Positions 1 through 9,200 of a DNA stretch of 49,076 bases are shown piece by piece. Below the pieces are notes generated by a model. That model worked only from the letters and a program-made list of their open reading frames with translations. It ran no database searches and was not told the DNA's origin. The position numbers were made by a program, and so were the translations under genes. The DNA lies in NCBI GenBank assembly GCA_000806155.1, contig JWKX01000009.1, positions 1 through 49,076 of the forward strand, in the 5' to 3' direction. Positions within the stretch are counted from its first letter, which is position 1. The number at the start of each line of letters is the position of its first letter. Source of the DNA: an archaeon GW2011_AR18. Lineage in GTDB: Archaea; Nanobdellota; Nanobdellia; SCGC-AAA011-G17; GW2011-AR18.

Positions 1-153
1 CTAAATCCTACAGACATACTTGTAAATGTATTCACACAGGAATTCTTCATCTCAATATTAAGAAAAATAATGACAACATCAATAATATTATCGTTATTAT
101 TCATACTTGCCGGAATATTTATTGAAAAAGCTTATAAACATCGCACTTTATAG
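1..153 (+). CDS. C-terminal end of a membrane protein (partial, truncated by window edge)
   Basis: Frame 1 reads LNPTDILVNVFTQEFFISILRKIMTTSIILSLLFILAGIFIEKAYKHRTL*; hydrophobic segment; not in ORF track because no start in window. Confidence 0.6.
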   Translation, partial: LNPTDILVNVFTQEFFISILRKIMTTSIILSLLFILAGIFIEKAYKHRTL

Positions 154-159
154 AAGGTT

Positions 160-921
160 ATGCTTAAAAAAAGGGGGCAAGTTAGCACTTTCGTAATAAT
201 AGGAGTTCTAGTATTATTTGTATTCATATTTGTATTCATGCTAAGGGATTCAATAAGAGAAAAATTCAGAGGAACAGTAGACAGAGAGGGATATCTTATC
301 TCACAAATGAACCAGATAAAAAAAACAATTAATACTTGTTTAGTAAAAGAGACAGATAAAGCAGTGAAATTATTGGGGGAGAGCGGGGGATATTTCAATC
401 CTGAAGATTATGTAACATATCATGGGACAAAAATAGCAAAATTATGTGAGAACATACCTCAAGAAAAAATATGCAATGCAAAACCATTAAGCATAGAAAA
501 TACAAATAAAGTATTAAAAAATTATCTACAAACAGAGATAAAAAACTGTATAGACTTAAACCCTTACAGAAAAAAAGATTACACACTTGAAGCAGGAGAA
601 TTAAATCTTGATGTCAGTATAAAAGAAACTGAAATCATAACACAACTAAATTATCCAATAACACTAAAATTAGACAATACAGAGGTAAAGAATGAAGAAA
701 TAATAAACAATGTGAAAATGCCATTAGGAAAAGCAATACAATTAACAAATACAATACTAAGCGAAGAAGCAATTACAGGGAATTTTGATGTCATGACAAT
801 GAGCTTATTATCTAAAGGAGAATATACGATAAGAGAGAGAAAAAGCTATCCAAATAAATTCTATATGATAGACTATAATGGGCTATATAAATTCAATATA
901 GGAATAGAGGGAGAAGCATGA
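160..921 (+). CDS. Type IV prepilin-like / class III signal peptide-like membrane-anchored protein (cassette 1)
   Basis: N-terminus MLKKRGQVSTFVIIGVLVLFVFIFVF: basic residues, then G-Q and a hydrophobic stretch; paralogous to 5566..6214. Confidence 0.7.
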   Translation: MLKKRGQVSTFVIIGVLVLFVFIFVFMLRDSIREKFRGTVDREGYLISQMNQIKKTINTCLVKETDKAVKLLGESGGYFNPEDYVTYHGTKIAKLCENIPQEKICNAKPLSIENTNKVLKNYLQTEIKNCIDLNPYRKKDYTLEAGELNLDVSIKETEIITQLNYPITLKLDNTEVKNEEIINNVKMPLGKAIQLTNTILSEEAITGNFDVMTMSLLSKGEYTIRERKSYPNKFYMIDYNGLYKFNIGIEGEA

Positions 922-3900
922 AAAAAAGCTTAGTATTATTCCAGATTTATTTAATAATAACATTAAGCATAGTATTTACACTATTATTAAATCCACAAAA
1001 TGTTTCTGCTGAGACTACAACACAAGATACAGCATCATGCTGTGCAAAAGCAAAAAACGGACAGAGCTGTGTAGGTGGAATAACACAAGAGCAATGTGAG
1101 CAGGGATACTCTCCTGTAAGCTGTGACAATCTAAATGAATGCAAGAACAGAGGGTGCTGCAAATTAGATGGAAATTGTGTCAAAGGAGTATTACAAGGAT
1201 CATGTTCAGGAGAATATTATAATGATGCAGAGTGCAATATAGGACAATGCCAGCCAAAATGCTGTGTACTAGGAAATGGATGCAGCCTAATGGGAGAGGA
1301 GAAATGCCAAGAACTAGGTGGAACAACAAATGATGCTGCAGATATAGGGAGCTGTAATCAGGTATGTGAGAGCAGATCAAAAGGATGCTGCAAATCAGAG
1401 GAAGGATGTTCATATGCATCAGGAGATAATTGCGGAGAAGAATTCTTTACAAACCAGGCATGCACAAGAGTATCAGGATGCACTTGTAATAATGATAATC
1501 CAACAACAGCATGTTCAGGTAATGATCTTTACAGTTATGATTCATGCGGAAATCCAACACTAAAAGAGAGGTGTGATGCAAGAGCAGGATCAATATGCGG
1601 AGACAAAGATGGAGATGGAAAATATTCATGCGAGGATATGAACTGCAAGAATACACAAGACAATCCATTAGTAGATGAAAATGGTGACGGAGTATTAAAC
1701 AACGATGGTAACTTAAGGAAAAATGGGGAGTCATGGTGTGAATACCAGAGTGCAGTAGGATTAGGATTAGATCTGCCAGGAACATCACATTACTTACATG
1801 CATGTATTAACGGAAAAGAAGAAGTCCAGATGTGCGGTGAGGGAAACAGAAACAAAATATGCGTCTATGATAACTCTGAACAAACAGCATTAAATTATAT
1901 ACAAGATTCAAGAGCGATGTGCATAGACAATGATTATCAAGAATGCCTATCCTGCAATGATGAGAACAATCTAAAAGAGGGAGAGACAAAAGCAGACTGT
2001 TGTGGAAAAGCAAGTCTATGCTCATGGATAGGACTAGGAGAAAAAAGCGGTATAACAGGTTCTGAAAGAGTATTAGGTTTTAATTTTTTATTACCAGTAA
2101 ATGCTAATATAAACTCTGAAGGAGTTATAACACTATCAGGTAAAAAAATAACATCAAGACTAAATGATGTCAAAATACTATTCATAAATAAAAATGATGA
2201 AACAGAATTAACAAAATCATTATCAGAAGCAGTACAAACAGAAAAACAAAAAACAGGAGATAAGATCTTATACAAATATGAATTAAAACTAAACCTTGAA
2301 AAAACAGTCACAGAAATAATGGATATCAATATATCACGAAAAGGAAAAAGTGAATTTCTAACTGTGATAGAAATAGAAGCAACAATAAAACAGGATGGAT
2401 ATTGTCTTCCATTTGTACCTCCAGGCAATATAGCAATAAAAAATATAGGAGCTAATAATGCTCTTTTAACAAAAGCTGAAGAGGAATGTGCATTAGGAGA
2501 TTCTAGAATTGCAACACAGTGGAAGAGAGAGGACTTTGAAGATGAATGGAGCTGCACAAAAAACTGCAATACTTATCCAGAAAGAAGCACAGCATACATA
2601 AACAACCAAAATTTCCTGTGCGGAACTTATGGAGATTGTGGAGCAAAATGGAATATATTAGAGAAGTGGGGTTCTGAAGGATATTATTTTGAATGCGGAA
2701 GCAGTACAGGACTAAAAAGCAAATATGAAGGAAAAGAGTGCAGCAGAAAAAAATATTATCTAGATACAGCACCAAATGAATTTAATTTTACAGTATTCAA
2801 ATATGCAGGGAGAGGTATAGTTGCTGAGTTAGAGGGAATAGACTCCTTCAGGAAAGATCCAGGCTTAGCTGTAGAAGGAAAAATAATCTATACATATGCA
2901 CTTGCAGTTTTGGTTGCTAATCCTGTTACCCTTATTATTGGAGGCATAGCAGCTTATTTTGAACTACCATTAATATGGGGAGATGATGTAAAAAGAAGAC
3001 ACTCTAGCAATAATTGTGATCCATGGGAACCTCCATTAGAGAATGAATGCTGGAGATGCCACACATATAATAATGAGACAAAAAGCGGAAGCACATGTGA
3101 TTATCTAAGCGGAGATTGCGGATTATTACCAAGCTCAAAAAATAAAAACTTTGCACTAGATGGATATGAATGTACAAGACAGATGTGCGCGAGCCTAGGA
3201 AAAGACTGTTTATGGCAAGATAGCAATCTAGGAGCAAGATGCATAGAACAACAAGATAGAGATGTAATAAGCCCGAAAATAAATGTCAAAGAAATAAAAT
3301 ATGAATGCCAAGACAACTGCAATATAAATAAAGAAGAAAACTCTGCAGGAATACAGGGAGCAACATATGTATCAGGAAAAATAAAACCAGGAAATAAAAT
3401 AACAATAACACTAGAGACAAGAAATCCAACAAATAATGATGCAGACCTAACAAGATGCAGATATACAACAGATGTTACACAAGAGTATCAGGATATGAGA
3501 ACATTTGATGATGGATTAGCATTTGAGCATACTCTAGAATTAAATTCATTGGAAATCGGAGAAAATAATCTTTATTTCGCATGCGAGGATGTATCAAATA
3601 ATGAGAACGAAGACAGATACTTAGTAAAGTTTGATATAGGAAAATATCCTGATAAAACAGCACCAACAATATTCCAGATAAAAACAATAACAGGATATGG
3701 AGACTGGAACAGAAATGAAGGGCAGAAAGATAGTGCTTATGTAATACACAATGGAAGTTCAATAAATCTACAATTAATGCTGGATGAACAGGTAAATGGA
3801 TGCAGATGGACAGACTCAAGCACGAACGTTGATTATGGACATATGACAAATGAACTAGTCTGTAATGAACCTGAAGATGCGACACAGCCATATACATGCA

Positions 3901-4565
3901 ATTCACAAATAGGAACTGAAAATGAGAACAGGATATGGTTCAGATGCCAGGATCTAGAATACAATAATAATACACAGAGCATACCAATAGAGGGATACAG
4001 GATAAAAAAATCAACTGAATTAAAACTCTTAGAGATAAAATGTCTATCTGAAAACAATGAGAAATGTGAAGGAACAATATATGATAATCAGATAACATTA
4101 CAGTTAACAACAGAGGGAGGAACTGAAGGAAATGCAAACTGCAAATGGAATCCAGGAACAGGATATGTAGAGTTTTTAGAGGGAGAGGGAACTAACTTAC
4201 ATAAACAACCAGGAATAAATCTAAAATCAGGAGAAAATAAAATAGAATATACTTGTGTGGATAAAGCAGGAAATAAACTAAATGGAGATGTACAATTCAA
4301 AGCAGAAAAAGATACAAGTGCTCCATTGATATTAAAAATATATCAGAGTGAAAACCAATTATTGATAAATACAAATGAAAATTCTGTCTGCAAATACTCA
4401 TTCAATAAAACATTTGATTTCAATACTGAGAATACATTATCAAAAGACAATAATGGAATTATACATTCTATAAACATAGACAAGGATAATAAATATTTTA
4501 AAATAGGATGCACAGACAGATATGAGAACAAGGCGGGACCATTTGAAGTGTATGTAAATAAATAG
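918..4565 (+). CDS. Giant secreted Cys-rich surface protein (1215 aa), CC-modules, Ca-binding-like loops, C-terminal Ig-like repeats
   Basis: Signal peptide MKKSLVLFQIYLIITLSIVFTLLLNPQNVSAE; four 'CC..C..C..C..C' modules; DKDGDGKYSCED loop; overlaps upstream gene by 4 nt; paralogous to 6184..10419. Confidence 0.8.
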   Translation: MKKSLVLFQIYLIITLSIVFTLLLNPQNVSAETTTQDTASCCAKAKNGQSCVGGITQEQCEQGYSPVSCDNLNECKNRGCCKLDGNCVKGVLQGSCSGEYYNDAECNIGQCQPKCCVLGNGCSLMGEEKCQELGGTTNDAADIGSCNQVCESRSKGCCKSEEGCSYASGDNCGEEFFTNQACTRVSGCTCNNDNPTTACSGNDLYSYDSCGNPTLKERCDARAGSICGDKDGDGKYSCEDMNCKNTQDNPLVDENGDGVLNNDGNLRKNGESWCEYQSAVGLGLDLPGTSHYLHACINGKEEVQMCGEGNRNKICVYDNSEQTALNYIQDSRAMCIDNDYQECLSCNDENNLKEGETKADCCGKASLCSWIGLGEKSGITGSERVLGFNFLLPVNANINSEGVITLSGKKITSRLNDVKILFINKNDETELTKSLSEAVQTEKQKTGDKILYKYELKLNLEKTVTEIMDINISRKGKSEFLTVIEIEATIKQDGYCLPFVPPGNIAIKNIGANNALLTKAEEECALGDSRIATQWKREDFEDEWSCTKNCNTYPERSTAYINNQNFLCGTYGDCGAKWNILEKWGSEGYYFECGSSTGLKSKYEGKECSRKKYYLDTAPNEFNFTVFKYAGRGIVAELEGIDSFRKDPGLAVEGKIIYTYALAVLVANPVTLIIGGIAAYFELPLIWGDDVKRRHSSNNCDPWEPPLENECWRCHTYNNETKSGSTCDYLSGDCGLLPSSKNKNFALDGYECTRQMCASLGKDCLWQDSNLGARCIEQQDRDVISPKINVKEIKYECQDNCNINKEENSAGIQGATYVSGKIKPGNKITITLETRNPTNNDADLTRCRYTTDVTQEYQDMRTFDDGLAFEHTLELNSLEIGENNLYFACEDVSNNENEDRYLVKFDIGKYPDKTAPTIFQIKTITGYGDWNRNEGQKDSAYVIHNGSSINLQLMLDEQVNGCRWTDSSTNVDYGHMTNELVCNEPEDATQPYTCNSQIGTENENRIWFRCQDLEYNNNTQSIPIEGYRIKKSTELKLLEIKCLSENNEKCEGTIYDNQITLQLTTEGGTEGNANCKWNPGTGYVEFLEGEGTNLHKQPGINLKSGENKIEYTCVDKAGNKLNGDVQFKAEKDTSAPLILKIYQSENQLLINTNENSVCKYSFNKTFDFNTENTLSKDNNGIIHSINIDKDNKYFKIGCTDRYENKAGPFEVYVNK

Positions 4566-4601
4566 AAACTTTTATTAACAACTGTTAATTAATTTTAACA
4601 T

Positions 4602-5135
4602 ATGTTAGAAATATTTAATCATCTAAAACCATTTTTCAATGACTGCTATAGAAAGATAAGTGTTAGAGAGTATGCAAAAATATTAGATATAAGCCCTCCT
4701 ACTGCTTCTATTTTACTTAATCTTTATTTTAAGGAAGGACTATTAAAAAGAGAAGAAGACAGAATATATCTATTTTTCAGTGCTGATAGAGACAGCTGGA
4801 TGTTTGTTGACTTATGCAAGACGTATTGGAAAAATCTGTTAGAGAAAATTGGATTTATAGAATATTTATCAAATGAATATAAAATAGCTAATATAATACT
4901 ATTTGGTTCATTATCTAAAGCAGAAGTAACAGAAAATTCTGATATTGATATGGCAATAATATCTGTAAGTGATAAAAAAATAAATTTCCAAAAATTTGAG
5001 AAGAAACTAGGCAGGAAGATACAAATTTTCAGATTTGACTCAATCAAGGATATAAAGAATAAAGAATTATTAAATAATATACTAAAAGGATATAATCTAT
5101 CTGGAGCAGAGTATGGATTGGGAAAAATGCAATAA
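4602..5135 (+). CDS. HTH-nucleotidyltransferase (MNT) protein of a MNT/HEPN pair
   Basis: N-terminal wHTH-like ISPPTASILLNLYFKEGLLKRE; NTase motif ILFGSLSKAEVTENSDIDMAII (GSx10DxD). Confidence 0.8.
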   Translation: MLEIFNHLKPFFNDCYRKISVREYAKILDISPPTASILLNLYFKEGLLKREEDRIYLFFSADRDSWMFVDLCKTYWKNLLEKIGFIEYLSNEYKIANIILFGSLSKAEVTENSDIDMAIISVSDKKINFQKFEKKLGRKIQIFRFDSIKDIKNKELLNNILKGYNLSGAEYGLGKMQ

Positions 5136-5526
5136 ACAAAAATTAGTAAAAGAAATAAAAACAGATCCAGAACTTGTCAAATCTTTGATAATGCAAAGTA
5201 ATAATAAACTCTATTCAAGCAATTTATTAGAATTAGATATTAGAACTGCAGCTTCAAAATTTATATTAGTATATGACTCTTTGAGAGAACTTTTAGAGGC
5301 TTTGGCAATAAATAAAGGTTATAAAATCTATAATCATGATTGTTATGCTTCATTCTTAAATGAAATAGTAAAAGATGAGAATTCAGCAAAAATATTTGAT
5401 GAGCTAAGAAAAATAAGAAACGGAATCAATTATTATGGAAATACTATCTCATTGAAAGAGGGAGAGGCTTTAATCAAGCAGACAAAAATCTTAATCAATA
5501 TTGTAATGAAATATTTAGAAAAATAA
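5113..5526 (+). CDS. HEPN-like domain protein, partner of MNT
   Basis: Overlaps the MNT gene by 23 nt; all-helical; ELRKIRNGINYYG motif resembling HEPN. Confidence 0.7.
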   Translation: MDWEKCNKQKLVKEIKTDPELVKSLIMQSNNKLYSSNLLELDIRTAASKFILVYDSLRELLEALAINKGYKIYNHDCYASFLNEIVKDENSAKIFDELRKIRNGINYYGNTISLKEGEALIKQTKILINIVMKYLEK

Positions 5527-5565
5527 ATAAAAACATTTAAATATAAACTTAAGAGGATATTAACT

Positions 5566-6214
5566 ATGAATAAAAGAGGGCAGGTAAGTGTTTTTGTTAT
5601 ATTAGGAATAGTTCTCATATTAGTTGTCGCTTTAGTATTATTCGCAAGAAAACAGACAGGCATAGGAATACCATCATTCCAGTTCTTACAGGATAAATTA
5701 AAACCAATTGAAACTAATTTGAAAGAGTGTGTAAACAAACAAAAAGATACAACAGTAAAAACTACCACCATTAAAAACAATGACTGATAATCTGAATAAT
5801 GTATTAAGAAATGAGGTAGAAAATTGCATAAATAAAGATCTATTAGAATCACAAAAATTTGGATATGAAGTAAGAGGAAGCAAAGCATTAACAACAAAAA
5901 CAGAAGCAGTAGGATCAGGAATATTAGTTACTGTAAATTATGATATACAATTAAAAAAAGATGAGGATATAACAAGCCTAAAACCAGTAAATGTTGTATT
6001 AGATATCCCATTAAAAGAATTATATGATGTAAGCTATGATATAGTAAATTCAGAAGCTAAATTCGGCAATTTTGAACAATTATTCTATATGCTAAACAAA
6101 AAAGGAAAATATTTAATAAATGTTGAGAGACCATTCCCTAACAAAGTCTATAAAATAAATAAAGATGGAAACGATTATGAACTATGGTTTGCTGTAGAGG
6201 GAGAGAGTTCATGA
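5566..6214 (+). pseudogene. Prepilin-like protein (cassette 2), frameshifted and internally shortened
   Basis: ORFs 5566..5787 (MNKRGQVSVFVILGIVLILVVALVLF) and 5780..6214 in the +1 frame together align with the 160..921 protein. Confidence 0.65.
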
Positions 6215-9200
6215 ATAAATATAAAAGAGTGATAAGTTTTATAGAAATGTTCTTAGTAATCAGTCTAGTATTCTCAATAAGTTTTAGTTTAAGTTCTCCT
6301 ATTGTAAATGCAGATTCAACTGTAGGATGCTGCGAGAAAACAAAATCAGGAGAGTACTGCCAGACAGCTTCTCAGGATAATTGTGCTTCAGGATCAAGTT
6401 TTGCACCAACAAGCTGTGAACAGACAAGTTATTGTAAATCAGGATGTTGTGCAGGAATAGGTGGATATTGTTATAATAATTATCCAAAAGCATTATGTGA
6501 AAAACAATATGGAGGAAGTTATAGTGCAGATCCATCATGTAATGTACAGGAGTGTAATGTAGGATGTTGTGTAATAGGAACACAAGCTTCAATATTAACA
6601 AAAGGAAGATGTTTAAATGAGACAAGCAGATTCCCAGATCTAGAATTAGATTTCAGAGCAGATGTACAAGATGAGTCTTCATGTTTAAATTTAGCTAAAA
6701 ATACAGAAAAAGGATGCTGTGTAACTGATAGTGGATGCAGTTACGGAGCAAAATCAACATGCAATGTACCTTCTGCTGTCAATGGAACAGGGTTTTATAA
6801 AGATAAATATTGTGCTTCATTACAGGGATTATGTTCTTGTGCTTCTGCTGATCATACAACAAATGGAAAAGGAAATACAATGTGTTTACCAGATGATGAT
6901 AGTGTATACTGGAAAGATAGTTGTGGAAATCCAGAAGGAATAAAAGAAAAATGCGATTACAGTAAAGGAAGTCTTTGCGGTGATAGTGATAAAGATGGAG
7001 TATTTAGTTGTGAAAGTTTAAAATGTGAAGGACAAGATGCTAACTCTGATAATAGTAAGAAATTAAGTGTTAACTTAGAAGGATATCACGGAACAGATCC
7101 AGCAGAATTGAAAACAAATGAAATCTTAAATGGAGAGAGCTGGTGCCAATCAGATAGTAAAGAACAAGATGCAAATAAATTATATGGACAGGATCCAGTA
7201 GGATCAAGATATTATAGAAGTTTATGTATCAATGGAAAAGAATTAGTAGAACCTTGTAAAGATTACAGACAAGAATTCTGTTATTCAGCTAATGTAGATG
7301 TACCAAGAAAAGATGAACAAGGAAATGAAATATTAGGTGGAATATATACTGAAGGAAGATGTTTGAAAAATGAATGGCAATCATGTATAGATAGTTGTAA
7401 TACAGCAGATTCATTTACAATGAGCAAAGGAACATATGAAGATGCATTAAAAAAAGATGAAGAATGTTGTGGAGATAGAACAAAAAGAGATTGTCAATGG
7501 ACAGGAAGCAAATGTTCACCAGCAGTAAGTCCAGGAGCAAAATTCTGGCAAGGTGAAGGATCAGATACTTGTGGAAAAGCAAATTTAGAATGTACAGCAA
7601 TGTTTGTATGTGGTGGATGGAATAGAGTTTTAGGACTATGTGATAATTCTCCTGATGAACAAGCAGGATCTGGAGTTGCTATCGGAGGAGTCTTTGGAGC
7701 AGGTGCTGGTATTGCTACTGGAGTAACTTTAGGAACTGTAGGGTTACCTGTTGGTGTTGCTGTAGCTGTTACTGCTTTAGCAACTGGATTAAAAAGTGGA
7801 TTTCAAGGTGGATGGCAATTAGTATACGGAGCAGAATGTTTCAGTCAAGATTATTTACAAGCAGCAAATAACTTATGTAGAAGCTATGGGGATTGCGGAG
7901 CAGATTATAATTATTTAATAGATGATGGAAACGTTCCTGAAAACTTAAAATTAACAAAATATGGATTTTCTAATACTGAGAAAGTAAATGGTGAATTAGC
8001 TAATGCTATTAGGTCAGATTCAAAAACTGAAGAAGGAAGAAATAACGGATTAGAATACAAATATGGAAAATCAAATGAAGTTCCTGGAAATCTAAGCTCA
8101 AATCCAGATTGGAGTAAAGGTAGCACATTCTTTAGGTTTGAGAGTAATACTAAAAAAGGAGAGAGAGGAAATAGGTTCTTCAGAGCATTATATTTAGGTG
8201 ATGAGAAAAAGTTACTTGGTGCCGGGGCAGTTTCATTGTCAACAGGTATAGGTTTGGCTTTCTTAACTCCTTTAGCAACAGGACAAGCTTTAGGGATAGG
8301 ACTAGGATTAACCCCTCATGGATTTTTACTTAGAGAGGTATTTGGTTTGGTACCTGCGATAGAAAAAACTACATTTAATCAGGGTATAGTAAGTGCTGAA
8401 GAAGCTGCTGCACACGAAGTTGCAACTAAAGCAATAGATGAATCTAGTAAAACTTTAGGAGAGATAACTGCTAGAAGAGTTGCTGCTGACGAAGCTGTAG
8501 CTCAAGCTAATGTAGAATTTACAAAATTAGTAACAGAAGAAACTCTTAAGAAAACTTCATTCGAGCAAGCTGAGAAAGCTGGAGCAGATGCTGTAGTACA
8601 AGAATTAGAGAGAAGTCTTGAGAGTGTGGCACTACAAAAACAAGCTGCAGAACAAACATTAACTAACGCTCAAGAACAAGCAGCTCAAGTTTTAGCTCAA
8701 GAAGTAGATGCTGAACTTGCTCATGAAGCTATAAAACAAACATCAGAAAAAGTTGTCTTTTCAACTACCACACAAGCTTTAGTAGCATTTAATTCAATAA
8801 TGTGGGCTTATACAATATTTGAAATTGGAAATACATTATTAGAAAAAACTGAGAAAGTTACAGTAAGTACAACATGTCAACCATGGCAAGCACCAGCAGT
8901 AAAAACAGCAGACAAAGATCAATGTGAAAGATGTAATCCAAGTTATACAGATTATTTGAATAATGATAAAACTCCAAAAGATGTCAAAGCACTAAAAGCA
9001 TGTTCAGAATATAGATGCAAAAGTTTAGGAGCAAGCTGTGATTTAGTAAATAAAGGATCAACAGAAGAACAATGTGTAAGCTTATCAAAATATGATGTAA
9101 ATAGTCCAGTAATAAAACCATGGAAGGAAGGATTCAGTAAAGAATTACAAGATAAAGTACAAGAAACAAGTTCAGGACTAAAAATAAATGGAGAGGTAAA

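Noticed and set aside
132-4531. Many minus-strand ORFs (132..398, 947..1183, 1447..1803, 1937..2569, 3475..3906 etc.) opposite the giant Cys-rich gene
   Set aside because: Antisense shadows of a long AT-rich coding gene; low-complexity Leu/Ser/His/Cys translations and no recognisable domains.
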